A stretch of DNA of 64,000 bases from Idiomarina piscisalsi (GTDB taxonomy: Bacteria; Pseudomonadota; Gammaproteobacteria; Enterobacterales; Alteromonadaceae), in NCBI RefSeq assembly GCF_002211765.1, contig NZ_CP022133.1, forward strand, positions 186,001 through 250,000. The letters are read 5' to 3'. The position numbers and the translations under genes are program-made. Below the pieces are notes generated by a model. It searched no databases, had not been told where the DNA came from, and saw only the letters and a program-made list of their open reading frames with translations. Shown here piece after piece: positions 26,479 through 36,152 of the stretch. How positions within the stretch are numbered: position 1 is the stretch's first letter; every line of letters starts with the position of its first letter.

Positions 26479-26775
26479 ATGCGAAAAAGTGATAAGAAAC
26501 TAGAACGCGAGATTATCCGCGAGCTGACTCGGGTGTGTGAAGCTGCAAAGTTTGACCATGAAGGCTTTATTTGGCTGACCCACGAAGTGGACTATCAGCG
26601 TTTCCCACAAAGCTTAAAGATCACCTTGGTGTTTAACGAAGAGGTCAGCGAAGATGTATTACTTGCTGAGTTCAGGGCATTAATACCTAAGGTTCAGTCG
26701 GCACTTCAGCCTGTTATTGGTGTTAGGCTGCCTGCATCACAAATTGAAGCGTGTCTGGAATATACACTGCAGTAA
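26479..26775 (+). CDS. conserved hypothetical protein (small, gammaproteobacterial)
   Basis: The 98-residue protein starts MRKSDKKLEREIIRELTRVCE and contains GFIWLTHEVDYQRFPQSLKITLVF. I recognise it as a small conserved protein of marine gammaproteobacteria, sometimes labelled as a Fis-type regulator without good support. I see no helix-turn-helix, signal peptide or membrane segment. AAAGG precedes the ATG. The downstream secreted NTF2-like gene starts 17 bases after its stop and may be cotranscribed. Confidence 0.6.
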   Translation: MRKSDKKLEREIIRELTRVCEAAKFDHEGFIWLTHEVDYQRFPQSLKITLVFNEEVSEDVLLAEFRALIPKVQSALQPVIGVRLPASQIEACLEYTLQ

Positions 26776-26792
26776 CTGAAAAAGGATTTACC

Positions 26793-27212
26793 ATGCGCCA
26801 TTTAGCTTACTGTTTTATGTCCTTTTGCTTTGTCTTTTCGACTTCCGGGTTGGCGGCTTCCGAGCGCTCTGAGCAAGTTAAGCAGTTCGTCGCCGCGTTT
26901 AATGCGCACGATGCGGAGCTAATGTCACAGTATGTAACCGATAATATTCAATGGCTGTCGGTAAATGGTGACAGAATAGCGGTTGAAACCAGCGGTAAGA
27001 CTGAGCTCATAAAAGCGATGAGCGGATACTTTAAATCTTGCCCGTCGTGTCAAAGTGAACTAACCGACATAACCGTATTGGGAAATCGCGTCAGTACAAT
27101 AGAAGAGGCAAGTTGGCGGCAAAAGGATCAACTGAGGTCGCAGAAAAGCCTGGCGATTTACGAGTTCTCTAATAGCCTCATTCGTCGCGTTTATTATTTC
27201 CCTGCTGAATAA
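26793..27212 (+). CDS. secreted NTF2/SnoaL-like domain protein
   Basis: The 139-residue protein has a signal peptide (about 1-21, ending GLAA) and a small alpha+beta fold beginning QVKQFVAAFNAHDAELMSQYVTDNIQWLS, the standard opening of NTF2-like/SnoaL-like domains. The end (QKSLAIYEFSNSLIRRVYYFP) forms the usual final strands. AAAGGA before the ATG at 26793 decides against the longer ORF. Such domains bind small molecules or act as minor enzymes; no specific role can be given. It probably acts in the periplasm. Confidence 0.7.
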   Translation: MRHLAYCFMSFCFVFSTSGLAASERSEQVKQFVAAFNAHDAELMSQYVTDNIQWLSVNGDRIAVETSGKTELIKAMSGYFKSCPSCQSELTDITVLGNRVSTIEEASWRQKDQLRSQKSLAIYEFSNSLIRRVYYFPAE

Positions 27213-27311
27213 GTCGATTGACCTTAGTAACTGACCTCACCACCGCGCATACATTGACATCTTGCGCTGCAACCGTTATCAAGATAAACAAAACAACAGG
27301 AGAACAACGAC

Positions 27312-29180
27312 ATGTTTGAATATAAGAAAATTGCGCTGGCGGTATCGTTGGTGCTAATGACAACCGCATGCTCAGATGCTTCTAAAGAAGAAGCGACCAC
27401 AGCAAATGCTCAGTCTCAAACTGCAACGTCTGAAAACACGACTCAGAATGCTGAACAGACTGAATCTGAAAAAGCCAATAAGCTGTTTGAAGACATTTTC
27501 ATGGAAAATGTTATGCGCAGCCCAATGTACCAGTCTTACCTGGGTATAAAACAAGATCAGGACAAATGGGACGACATCTCTGAAGCACAGGCGGAAGAAG
27601 ATCTGGCACTGACCAAGAAGCACTTAGAGCAAGTTAAAGCGATTGACGAGTCGAAGCTGAACGAGCAAACCAAAGTCAGCTGGATGTTAATGAAGCAAAA
27701 GCTTGAAAACGAGATCGCTGACTTTAAATGGCGTCATCACAACTATCCGGTTAACCAAATGTTTGGCTTGCACTCGAGCGTGGCGTCGTTGTTGATTAAC
27801 CAACACCGCATTAGCAGCGTGGACGACGCAGAAGATTATATCTCTCGCCTTAATGGCTTGCCGGAGCTGTTTGATCAGCTAGCGGAGAATCTGGAGCTGC
27901 GAGCTGAAAAAGGCATTATCGCGCCGAAGTTTGTTTACCCGTATGTCATTAGCGACAGCAAAAACATCATTAGCGGTGCGCCGTTTGATGATGGCGAAGC
28001 CAGCGCCTTATGGGCCGACTTTACCGGTAAGTTGGACAACTTAGAGATCGATGAGGGCCAACGTGAGCAGTTAATCGCGGACGCAAAAAAAGCGATGCTA
28101 GAGTCAGTGAAACCTGCTTATGAAAACTTAATTACGGCGGTAGAGGGTATTGCAGAGCAGGCCACCACGAAAGATGGCGCCTGGAAATTCCCGAACGGCG
28201 AAGCGTTTTATAACAACGCGTTGCAACGTACCACAACAACCGACCTGACAGCTGAAGAAATTCATGAAATCGGTTTAAGTGAGATGAAGCGTATCCATAA
28301 CGAAATGCGCGACATCATGGAGAAAGTAGGCTTCGAAGGCACGTTGCAAGAATTCTTCGTGCACATGCGCAATAGCGATGAGTTCGTTTATCCGAATACC
28401 GAAGAGGGTCGTCAAAAATACCTAAATGAAGCGAAAGCGATCATTGATGACATGCGCGGTCGTCTGGATGAACTCTTTATCAACAAACCGAAAGCTGACT
28501 TGATTGTCAAAGCGGTCGAACCGTTCCGCGAAAAGTCAGCGGGTAAGGCGTTCTATCAGCAACCATCAATGGACGGCTCGCGCCCTGGTACCTACTACGC
28601 TAACTTGTACGACATGACGGCGATGCCAACCTATCAGATGGAAGCGCTGGCGTACCACGAGGGTATCCCTGGCCACCATATGCAGATTGCCATCCAACAA
28701 GAACTTGAGGGCATTCCTAAGTTCCGCCGCTTTGGCCGCTATACTGCTTACAGCGAAGGCTGGGGTCTGTATACCGAGAAGCTACCTAAGGAGATTGGTC
28801 TATACCAAGACCCGTACTCAGACTTTGGTCGCTTAGCTATGGAACTTTGGCGCGCGGTTCGTTTGGTTGTGGATACCGGTATCCATGCGAAGAAATGGAC
28901 GCGTGAAGAAGGCATCGATTTTTATGTCACCAACACCCCAAACGCTAAATCGGATGCGGTGAAAATGGTCGAACGCCACATTGTCATGCCAGGTCAGGCA
29001 ACCGCCTACAAAATTGGTATGAACAAGATTCTTGAACTGCGTGAAAAAGCCAAGTCGGAATTAGGCGAGAAGTTTGATATTCGTGAATTCCACGATGTGG
29101 TCTTGGGTAGTGGCCCAGTACCGTTGAATATTCTGGAGCAGTTCGTTAACGACTACATTAGCGAGAAGAAAAGCGCGTAA
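27312..29180 (+). CDS. DUF885 family lipoprotein, probable metallopeptidase
   Basis: The 622-residue product begins with a lipoprotein signal and lipobox MTTAC (Cys20), then a low-complexity Thr/Glu/Gln linker (about 25-55) and a helical DUF885 domain. The domain has AYHEGIPGHHMQIAIQQEL (an HExxxHH zinc-type site near residues 450-468) and YSEGWGLYTEKLPKEIGLY, which supplies the third ligand. These resemble gluzincin carboxypeptidases (M32/M3-like). It is likely anchored in the periplasm and acts on peptides. AGGAG precedes the ATG and a strong terminator follows. Confidence 0.87.
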   Translation: MFEYKKIALAVSLVLMTTACSDASKEEATTANAQSQTATSENTTQNAEQTESEKANKLFEDIFMENVMRSPMYQSYLGIKQDQDKWDDISEAQAEEDLALTKKHLEQVKAIDESKLNEQTKVSWMLMKQKLENEIADFKWRHHNYPVNQMFGLHSSVASLLINQHRISSVDDAEDYISRLNGLPELFDQLAENLELRAEKGIIAPKFVYPYVISDSKNIISGAPFDDGEASALWADFTGKLDNLEIDEGQREQLIADAKKAMLESVKPAYENLITAVEGIAEQATTKDGAWKFPNGEAFYNNALQRTTTTDLTAEEIHEIGLSEMKRIHNEMRDIMEKVGFEGTLQEFFVHMRNSDEFVYPNTEEGRQKYLNEAKAIIDDMRGRLDELFINKPKADLIVKAVEPFREKSAGKAFYQQPSMDGSRPGTYYANLYDMTAMPTYQMEALAYHEGIPGHHMQIAIQQELEGIPKFRRFGRYTAYSEGWGLYTEKLPKEIGLYQDPYSDFGRLAMELWRAVRLVVDTGIHAKKWTREEGIDFYVTNTPNAKSDAVKMVERHIVMPGQATAYKIGMNKILELREKAKSELGEKFDIREFHDVVLGSGPVPLNILEQFVNDYISEKKSA

Positions 29181-29210
29181 AACAATGGCTAACTAGAGCC
29201 TGCAACCAAA

Positions 29211-29252
29211 AAAAACAGCGCATTGCTTTAGTCGGCTCTGCGCTGTTTTTTT
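29211..29252 (+). terminator. rho-independent terminator after DUF885 gene
   Basis: AAAAACAGCGCA (29211-29222) pairs with TGCGCTGTTTTT (29239-29250), followed by further T residues. The loop has 16 bases. Confidence 0.88.
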
Positions 29253-29313
29253 ATGAAAGTCAGAACACCTTAAAGCTGATATTATAGGCTCGATATTCAT
29301 CGAGGAGTGATTC

Positions 29314-31146
29314 ATGTTTTCCTGGTTTGAGCGCCGACTAAACCCCTTCCCACCTGAGGAACCGCAGCAAGCCCCAACAGGCTTTTTTGCTTTTTGTTGG
29401 CATTACACCAAGGGCGCGACACCGTTTATTGCGATAACTGCGCTACTGATGGCAGGCATCGCCATTGCAGAAGTTTGGCTATTTGGCTTTTTAGGGCAAA
29501 TTGTCGACTGGCTGGCTGCGCAAGACCGCGATACGTTTTTAAGTGACCAATTTTGGCCGCTTATTGGTATGAGTGCCTTGGTGTTACTGGGTTTACCTTT
29601 ACTTGTATGGTTCCATTCGCTGCTGACGCATCAAACGCTGTTAGGCAACTTCCCTATGCGTATTCGCTGGCTGGGACACCGCTACCTGATGAAACAGTCC
29701 ATGAGCTTTTATCAGGATGAGTTTGCCGGCCGTGTTGCTACTAAACTGATGCAAACCGCGCTGGCGCTGCGGCAATGTATTATGACGTTTATTGAAATCG
29801 TCAACTATGTGGTGGTGTATTTTCTGGGGATGTTCGTCATTATCGGTAGTGCCGATTGGCGAATGATGCTGCCATTAGCTGGCTGGCTTGTGCTTTATGC
29901 GTTGCTGTTGCGCTATTTCGTGCCGAAGCTTGGCAAAGTGTCTGCAGAGCAAGCCGACGCTCGTTCTGTAATGACTGGGCGAATTGTCGACTCCTATACC
30001 AACATTCAAACGGTGAAGCTATTCTCCCACTCTCAACGCGAAGCCGGTTTTGCGCATGAGGGCATGGACACCTTCTTAGGCACCGTTCATAAACAAATGC
30101 GTTTAGTGACCCAGCTTTATGGCGCACTGTATTTCATTAACTGTGCGTTATTGTTTGGTTCAGCAGCCACTGCTATTTATCTGTGGATGGATAACGCAGT
30201 CACGTTAGGAGCTGTCGCCGTCGTTATTGGTCTGGTTTTGCGGCTTTTTGGTATGTCACAGATGGTGATGTGGCAAATGTCGACGTTGTTTGAAAGCATC
30301 GGTACGGTGCAGGACGGTATCGGCTCTATTGCCGTACCGCAGCGTATCGTCGATAAACCTAACGCGCCAGCACTTAATGTCGAGCACGGTGACATTCAGT
30401 TTGATCACGTGCAATTTCATTACGGCAAGGGACATGGGGTTATGGATGACTTTAACCTGCATATACAGCCCGGTGAAAAAGTCGGTATTGTCGGGCGTTC
30501 CGGCGCTGGAAAATCCACTTTTGTGAATCTGCTATTGCGGTTTTACGACGTAGAGCGTGGTGAGATTCGTATTGATGGACAAGCGATACATAACGTTCAG
30601 CAAGACAGTTTGCGCGAAAATATCGGCATGGTCACACAAGATACGTCGCTGCTGCATCGTTCGGTGCGCGACAATATTTTGTATGGACGCCCTGACGCCA
30701 GCGAAGAAGAGTTAATGAATGCAGTTCGGCGGGCGCATTGCGAAGAATTTATTGATGAGCTCAGCGATAGCAAAGGGCGCAAGGGTTTGGATGCTCATGT
30801 CGGTGAGCGTGGTGTTAAACTTTCCGGTGGTCAGCGACAGCGCATAGCTATCGCCCGTGTCATGTTAAAAGACGCACCAATATTGATTTTAGATGAGGCG
30901 ACATCGGCACTGGACTCCGAAGTTGAAAACGCGATTCAGGAAAATCTTTACCAGCTAATGCAAGGCAAAACAGTGATTGCCATTGCACACCGTCTTTCAA
31001 CGATAGCGGCGATGGATAAGCTGGTGGTAATGGATCAGGGACAAATTATTGAGCAGGGCTCTCATGAAGAACTACTGGCAAAAGGCGGTTTATACGCCAA
31101 ATTATGGCGTCATCAGTCCGGTGGCTTTTTGGCAGAAGAGGCATAA
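29314..31146 (+). CDS. ABC exporter, fused membrane and ATPase domains
   Basis: The 610-residue protein is a half-transporter: six membrane helices in about residues 30-320 (ABC_membrane type 1), then an ATPase with Walker A GRSGAGKSTFVNLL, Q loop, signature LSGGQRQRIAIARVML, Walker B ILILDEATSALDSE and the H loop AHRLSTI. It resembles the MsbA/LmrA-like exporters of multidrug or lipid type and should work as a homodimer. Nothing adjacent defines the substrate. GAGGAG lies just before the ATG. The yaiI gene starts three bases after its stop. Confidence 0.88.
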   Translation: MFSWFERRLNPFPPEEPQQAPTGFFAFCWHYTKGATPFIAITALLMAGIAIAEVWLFGFLGQIVDWLAAQDRDTFLSDQFWPLIGMSALVLLGLPLLVWFHSLLTHQTLLGNFPMRIRWLGHRYLMKQSMSFYQDEFAGRVATKLMQTALALRQCIMTFIEIVNYVVVYFLGMFVIIGSADWRMMLPLAGWLVLYALLLRYFVPKLGKVSAEQADARSVMTGRIVDSYTNIQTVKLFSHSQREAGFAHEGMDTFLGTVHKQMRLVTQLYGALYFINCALLFGSAATAIYLWMDNAVTLGAVAVVIGLVLRLFGMSQMVMWQMSTLFESIGTVQDGIGSIAVPQRIVDKPNAPALNVEHGDIQFDHVQFHYGKGHGVMDDFNLHIQPGEKVGIVGRSGAGKSTFVNLLLRFYDVERGEIRIDGQAIHNVQQDSLRENIGMVTQDTSLLHRSVRDNILYGRPDASEEELMNAVRRAHCEEFIDELSDSKGRKGLDAHVGERGVKLSGGQRQRIAIARVMLKDAPILILDEATSALDSEVENAIQENLYQLMQGKTVIAIAHRLSTIAAMDKLVVMDQGQIIEQGSHEELLAKGGLYAKLWRHQSGGFLAEEA

Positions 31147-31149
31147 TCA

Positions 31150-31593
31150 ATGAATATTTGGGTCGATGCGGACGCTTGTCCCACGGTTATTAAAGACATT
31201 CTGTATCGGGCTGCAGAGCGCAAGCAGCTGCCGCTCATTTTAGTTGCGAACCAACCGCTGCGAGTACCGCCGTCAAAGTTTATAAGAACCATGCAAGTGT
31301 CCGCCGGGTTTGATGTTGCGGATGATGCCATTGCCGAGCAGTGTGAGCCGGGCGACTTAGTCATTACCGCCGACATTCCGTTGGCGGCGGACGTGATTAA
31401 AAAAGGTGGACAGGCGCTGAGCCCACGGGGTGAGCTTTTTACAAAAAGTAATATTGGTTCGCGCCTTAATATGCGCGATTTTATGGATACTATGCGCAGC
31501 AGCGGTGAACATACCGGTGGTCCACCGCCTTTGCATCAACGTGACCGCATGGCGTTTGCGAACGAGCTGGATAAAATTCTGGCGCGGGTTTAA
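31150..31593 (+). CDS. yaiI: YaiI/YqxD family (UPF0178) protein
   Basis: The 147-residue protein matches the UPF0178 family: [18 protein letters not shown] at the start, [31 protein letters not shown] and [16 protein letters not shown] near the end. Acidic residues at both strand ends suggest a PIN-like nuclease fold, but no activity is established. GAGG at the end of the ABC gene serves as its ribosome binding site, so the pair is cotranscribed. Confidence 0.9.
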   Translation: MNIWVDADACPTVIKDILYRAAERKQLPLILVANQPLRVPPSKFIRTMQVSAGFDVADDAIAEQCEPGDLVITADIPLAADVIKKGGQALSPRGELFTKSNIGSRLNMRDFMDTMRSSGEHTGGPPPLHQRDRMAFANELDKILARV

Positions 31594-31599
31594 TCAGCG

Positions 31600-31878
31600 T
31601 TAGCTACGCGAAAGCGTTTTAATTAAATGCCAGCCAAACGCGGTTTTTACCGGACCATGCACTTCCAGCGTGGGCTTGCCGAAAACGACTTTGTCGAAAG
31701 CTGGCACCATTTCTCCGCGGCGAAACTCACCCAAGTCGCCGCCTTTTTTGCCCGACGGGCAAAGTGAGTGTTTACGGGCTAAATCCGCAAACTTAGCGCC
31801 GCCGGCCAGTTTCTTTTTCAAGTCTTCTGCTTCTTCTTTGGTTTTCACTAATATGTGTACTGCGTGTGCTCGTGCCAT
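31600..31878 (-). CDS. ppiC: Parvulin-type peptidyl-prolyl isomerase (PpiC)
   Basis: The 92-residue stand-alone parvulin domain shows [42 protein letters not shown] and TAFGWHLIK, the usual active-site His, Cys and Phe positions. It lacks a signal peptide, as does cytosolic E. coli PpiC of the same size. It speeds cis-trans isomerisation at prolines. AAGGAG precedes the ATG. It converges on yaiI with six bases between. Confidence 0.95.
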   Translation of the reverse strand: MARAHAVHILVKTKEEAEDLKKKLAGGAKFADLARKHSLCPSGKKGGDLGEFRRGEMVPAFDKVVFGKPTLEVHGPVKTAFGWHLIKTLSRS

Positions 31879-31991
31879 CTCGGACTCCTTAGTTTATTTT
31901 ATGCATTTTACCTAAATTTGCATCGTGAGCCGAATAGAATCATTATTTGGCTCAAACGGTGAGCCGAATAGCGAGGCTGAAGTAAACCAGA

Positions 31992-32669
31992 ATGACTGAC
32001 ATTATCGACTTTTCAGTATTTTATGAGCGTGCCTGCAAACGCAAGGGTGGAGAGCAAGCGATGCTTGCGTTAATGCCCAAGGTAGCAGCCGATGCGGAAC
32101 TGACAAAAACGACCGATGACAGAGTCCTTTCGTTAATGACTCGCTGTATCTTTCGGGCAGGTTTCGTCTGGCAGATTATTGACCGTAAGTGGCCGCAATT
32201 TGAAGAAGCCTTCAGTGGTTTTGTGCCGCTTTACTGGCAGCAAGTGCCACCGGAGCGACTCGAAGAGTTAGCGCAAGACGAGCGTATTGTGCGTAATTTC
32301 CAAAAAATAATAACCGTACCGGTTAATGCCCGAATGATTGTTGAAGTGTCGGAAGAGCATGGGAGTTTTAGTCAGTTTTTGGCTAGCTGGTCGCACGACG
32401 ACCAAGTTGGGTTGCTGCTCTTTCTCAAGAAGAATGGTGCGCGCTTAGGCGGTAACACGGGTCAGTATTTATTACGCATGTTGGGCTGGGACGGGTTCGT
32501 TTGCTCTAGTGACGTACTGACTGCACTGCGGAACTACAATTTACTCGATGCCTCACCAACCAGCCAAAAGGGTCTTAAGCAAATACAAACGGCTATTAAC
32601 CACTGGCACCGGGAGACAGGACTGCCACGCAGCCATATTTCCCGGATATTGTCATACAGCGTTGGTTAA
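31992..32669 (+). CDS. DNA-3-methyladenine glycosylase I-like (Tag superfamily) protein
   Basis: The 225-residue protein resembles Tag in its central part, with FRAGFVWQIIDRKWPQFEEAF, FVPLYWQQVPPERLEEL and IVRNFQKIITVPVNAR, the segments that form the helix-hairpin-helix glycosylase fold and base pocket. It lacks the N-terminal RCxW and the Cys/His zinc ligands of enteric Tag and is about 35 residues longer, with a basic C-terminus. I expect a DNA-repair or related DNA-binding role. It overlaps the convergent MFS gene by four bases. Confidence 0.65.
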   Translation: MTDIIDFSVFYERACKRKGGEQAMLALMPKVAADAELTKTTDDRVLSLMTRCIFRAGFVWQIIDRKWPQFEEAFSGFVPLYWQQVPPERLEELAQDERIVRNFQKIITVPVNARMIVEVSEEHGSFSQFLASWSHDDQVGLLLFLKKNGARLGGNTGQYLLRMLGWDGFVCSSDVLTALRNYNLLDASPTSQKGLKQIQTAINHWHRETGLPRSHISRILSYSVG

Positions 32670-33841
32670 TGCGTACCAAACTTTCGTATTGCCCAAAGCC
32701 CTAAAACAGGGCCGGGTAATAGCAGCCAGGCGACCCACTCGTTTAATACTGGCCAGCTCCAGCTAACGAGCCAGATGGCTGGAATAGTCAGGGCGAATCC
32801 AACCGAGTTCATGACTGCTAAGGCACTGCCAACTTTATCTGCTGGTGCCTCTTGAGCGGCTAATGCTGAAAACTGAGGTGAGTCGGCGATAACCGAAATA
32901 CCCCAAAGTGTCAGAGCGAAAAGAGCAAACCAGGCTGGTAGTGCCATAATGAATGGGTATAACAGGCACATTGCGCCGGAGGTGATAAGAGCGAGTCTGG
33001 CAATCGACATACCACCGTACTTGTTGCTAAGCCAACCGCCGCAGACACAGCCAATAGCGCCCACACCAATTAACGAGAACGATAACCAGGGAATAGAGGA
33101 GAATGACCAGCCAAGCTCCAATACTGGCGCTAATAGGAGCAGAGGAACTAACATCCAGAAGGCGTAGAGTTCCCAACAATGTCCGAAATAGCCGCCGGCA
33201 ACGGCACGGAAACCGGGCTTTTTAAGCGCCGACAACCCCTGGCTTAATGCGGCAGGTTTAGCCGTTGCCGGTAAATGAGGTCCACTACCGAGGAGCCCCA
33301 CGCCCATACCACCTAAAACGGCTAGCATAGAGGCAGCAAACAATGGGATGTGCCAATCTAAACCAAGAGTGAAGCCTCTCATTAAGTGCGGAAGTGCGGT
33401 TCCTAACGTCAGCATAGCCAGTAACCAGGACAGTGCGGCGCCTGCGTATTTAGGTACCCATGAAATAACCAGTTTCATGCCCATCGGGTAAATGCCGGCC
33501 AAACACAAGCCGGTTAGCAAGCGGAGAAACCACGCGAGTGAGAAATGGTCGACGGCAGTAATGAAGAGCGCATTAATTAACGCGCCGAACAAACTAGAAA
33601 GGCAGAAAATAGCGCTGGCTTTGTAGCGATCAGCCAAACCGGTAAGTGCTAAAGACAAAGTGCCTATAATGAAGCCTAGCTGCACGGCGAGAGTGAACGC
33701 GCCTAAGTCAGCTTCTGACAGTCCTTGCTCTGACGAAAGGCTTAACCAAACACCATTAACGCTAAACCATAATGAGGTGCCCAGCAGCTGAGCTAAAATG
33801 ATAATAGGTAAAGCAATGCGCGAGCGGACATCCGATGTCAT
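32666..33841 (-). CDS. MFS transporter
   Basis: The 391-residue protein has twelve membrane segments and MFS motif A-like LSNKYGGMSIARL in the middle loop and LADRYKASAIF after helix 2. The N-terminal half contains LGTSLWFSVNGVWLSL, similar to a group of proton-driven permeases of the nitrate/cyanate or YbjJ type. No neighbour points to a substrate. It is divergent from the small YKOF-like gene. Confidence 0.82.
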   Translation of the reverse strand: MTSDVRSRIALPIIILAQLLGTSLWFSVNGVWLSLSSEQGLSEADLGAFTLAVQLGFIIGTLSLALTGLADRYKASAIFCLSSLFGALINALFITAVDHFSLAWFLRLLTGLCLAGIYPMGMKLVISWVPKYAGAALSWLLAMLTLGTALPHLMRGFTLGLDWHIPLFAASMLAVLGGMGVGLLGSGPHLPATAKPAALSQGLSALKKPGFRAVAGGYFGHCWELYAFWMLVPLLLLAPVLELGWSFSSIPWLSFSLIGVGAIGCVCGGWLSNKYGGMSIARLALITSGAMCLLYPFIMALPAWFALFALTLWGISVIADSPQFSALAAQEAPADKVGSALAVMNSVGFALTIPAIWLVSWSWPVLNEWVAWLLLPGPVLGLWAIRKFGTH

Positions 33842-33913
33842 TCATCAACCTCGTGTTAGTATGAATGGCCTGATAATTTACGTCGCAATAATAACGACAA
33901 AGGAGTGACTATC

Positions 33914-34168
33914 ATGAAACTGACGGTTGAAATTAGCAAGTACCCACTGGCGGATGATTATATTGGTCCAATAAAGGGTTTTATTGATGAGCTTAATAAA
34001 ACGGATGATGTAAAAATTATCACCAATACATTGAGTACTCAGGTATTTGGTGACTACGACAATGTAATGGATGCTTTGCAACGCTGTATTAAATGGTCAT
34101 TTGAGCGCTACGGCAAAGTTGTCTTTGTTTGTAAATTTTTACACGGCGACTTAAGTCCTGAAGACTAA
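33914..34168 (+). CDS. YKOF/thiamine-binding-type small protein
   Basis: The 84-residue protein begins MKLTVEISKYPLADDYIGPI and has DVKIITNTLSTQVFGDYDNVMDAL, the ferredoxin-like half of YKOF/MTH1187-type proteins that bind thiamine or other small ligands. AAAGGAG at 33899-33905 is well placed for the ATG at 33914, so an earlier GTG is not used. It may work as a dimer or tetramer in the cytosol. The role of single-domain forms is not known. Confidence 0.75.
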   Translation: MKLTVEISKYPLADDYIGPIKGFIDELNKTDDVKIITNTLSTQVFGDYDNVMDALQRCIKWSFERYGKVVFVCKFLHGDLSPED

Positions 34169-34230
34169 GGTGATAAGGATTCCAAGTATCTCTAATTAGA
34201 GCTACTATAGCCAAAAATAGAGTGGCTCGT

Positions 34231-35310
34231 ATGAAGTATTGGCGTAAGTATCATCCGGAAATTAATGTTGATGACCCTCGTTACCATCAGGTGTCGTTAA
34301 TATACAGTATACTATTGATAATGCTGGCTTATTTTAGCGTTATAGGTGTGCTGAATGTGACGCTATTTGATGCGGCACATATTGCCGTATATGACTTTTC
34401 CGGCTTTGTCCTTATCGCTGGTATTTATTTTTATGTCAGCCGTGGAAGCAACTTTACGGTTGCTGGATGGTTGGTTACAGGCACACTGATATTCGTGCTC
34501 CTGGCATTTATACACTTGGCGGAGGGCAGAAATTACTCATTAATTTGGGTCACAATACTCCCTCCTATTGCTTTTTTTCTTCATGGTCCTCGAGCGGGAG
34601 CCTGGGTAACCGGGATTGTTTTTGCTTACTGTGGTTGGTTTTTTTACGAGCAGTTAAACCGTGGAATTCCGGGCGACCTGAGCCTTGGTGCATGGCTTAA
34701 TTTCATTGAAGTCGCGACGGCACAATTGTTTCTCTTCCGTTATTATGAGCGTTCCAGAAGAGAAGCCTATGAACAGCTTCAAACCACGTCTGTTACCGAT
34801 CCTCTAACGGGTTTATATAATCGCCTGCACCTGGACGTCAATCTCAATACGTTACTTTCGTCCTCCCGGCATAAAGGCTTAAACCTGTCTGTTTTATTAA
34901 TCGATGTTGATCATTTTAAGAAAGTTAACGATGAATATGGCCACTTAATGGGTGACAGAGTCCTTTGTGCTATCGCGACGCTTCTCAAAGAGGCGGTTAG
35001 AGAGTGTGATTTTGTGGGCCGGTGGGGTGGGGAAGAGTTTTTAGTTGTTTGCCCTGAAACTGACAGCAAAGAGGCGATGACTCTGGCTAATAGAATCGTT
35101 GAAAGTATTCAGTCCCAGCCGCTCGTTGAAGACATATATGCTACCGTCAGCATTGGAGTTGCTGAGGCATCAAATAACACAAACTTGACGGCTGAAGGGG
35201 TACTGCATCTCGCTGATAAAAGCTTATACATGGCCAAAAGTAGAGGAAGGAATAGGGCTATTTCAATGTTGAGTGCCGATTCCTTCGACAACGCTCTGAG
35301 CAATATTTAA
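34231..35310 (+). CDS. Membrane diguanylate cyclase (GGDEF)
   Basis: The protein (359 residues) has about six membrane helices in the first 175 residues and then a GGDEF domain (about 190-350) with [28 protein letters not shown] and the active motif WGGEEFLVV. An inhibitory site RECD lies five residues before GGEEF, so it should be a product-inhibited c-di-GMP synthase. Signals are probably sensed by the membrane part. The ATG at 34231 follows AGAG; a GTG at 34222 is the alternative start. The gene is not in a clear operon. Confidence 0.9.
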   Translation: MKYWRKYHPEINVDDPRYHQVSLIYSILLIMLAYFSVIGVLNVTLFDAAHIAVYDFSGFVLIAGIYFYVSRGSNFTVAGWLVTGTLIFVLLAFIHLAEGRNYSLIWVTILPPIAFFLHGPRAGAWVTGIVFAYCGWFFYEQLNRGIPGDLSLGAWLNFIEVATAQLFLFRYYERSRREAYEQLQTTSVTDPLTGLYNRLHLDVNLNTLLSSSRHKGLNLSVLLIDVDHFKKVNDEYGHLMGDRVLCAIATLLKEAVRECDFVGRWGGEEFLVVCPETDSKEAMTLANRIVESIQSQPLVEDIYATVSIGVAEASNNTNLTAEGVLHLADKSLYMAKSRGRNRAISMLSADSFDNALSNI

Positions 35311-35413
35311 CGTTCTCCCAGCAGTCTTTCCATTTTCTTCGCCATGAAAAGGGTCGTTGGCACGTTTCACAAACCTTGTTAGGCAGGTGGGGCTTTTTGT
35401 GAGTCATAGTTAA

Positions 35414-36052
35414 CTAGAGCTTCAGCCACCTGGGCGTTTGAGTTTTGTAGCTTTGATACGCATTGCCATAAAGCTCATTTAAGGCGTGCTCTTCTTTAAC
35501 CGCTTGAGCGCGCATCATGGCGACGCCCACCAATAAGCAAATCAGGGTGAAAACACTGGGGAGTGTTAGGAAGAGACCCAGTTGACCGAGCATAATGGCT
35601 AAGAACATTGGGTTACGCGAGCGTGAAAAAGGCCCTTTCGTTAACAGTGCCCGGGAGTTGTCGCTGTCGATACCTGAACGCCAGTCCTGACGCATATAGG
35701 CGTGGCTGTAGCTGACCAACCCTAACGATGTAAGCATTGTAAGCATGCCAATAGACAGCACCCAAGGTGTGTAAAGTGGTTCTATAACGCCAAGCCAGGT
35801 ATCAATAGGGTAAAAGACCCGAGCAATACACACTACTAAAATTGCACCACGGAACAGATTAAAGACCTGACGTATCCACCATGTCGCACTGCCTTTTTCA
35901 CCATATTGAATATGGCTTTGCGAGGTTCTGTTGTTCAATCCAATAGCGGTACTCGCGTAGTGAACCGCAATGAACAAAAAGTACACGGCTAAAAAATGGC
36001 GGCTAATCAGGTCAATATCAAACAAAAAGATCTCCAACTTCGGTACACGCAA
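35414..36052 (-). CDS. PEMT/ICMT-like membrane methyltransferase
   Basis: The 212-residue protein has four to five membrane segments. The C-terminal half has LLTKGPFSRSRNPMFLAIMLGQLG and VKEEHALNELYGNAYQSYKTQTPRWL, the signature of the phospholipid/isoprenylcysteine methyltransferase group (PF04191), which binds AdoMet at the membrane. The substrate is unknown. The longest frame opens with TTG at 36052 after GGAA; other TTG or GTG codons are possible, so the start is uncertain. Confidence 0.8.
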   Translation of the reverse strand: MRVPKLEIFLFDIDLISRHFLAVYFLFIAVHYASTAIGLNNRTSQSHIQYGEKGSATWWIRQVFNLFRGAILVVCIARVFYPIDTWLGVIEPLYTPWVLSIGMLTMLTSLGLVSYSHAYMRQDWRSGIDSDNSRALLTKGPFSRSRNPMFLAIMLGQLGLFLTLPSVFTLICLLVGVAMMRAQAVKEEHALNELYGNAYQSYKTQTPRWLKL

Positions 36053-36152
36053 TCGTTTTCCATTCTACGGTTCTTTAAAGAGATTGAAAGAGTCAGGTGA
36101 AATATCGTTTTATGTGCTATTGATTAATTATGTTCTTGGTAAAGGAAGTCGT

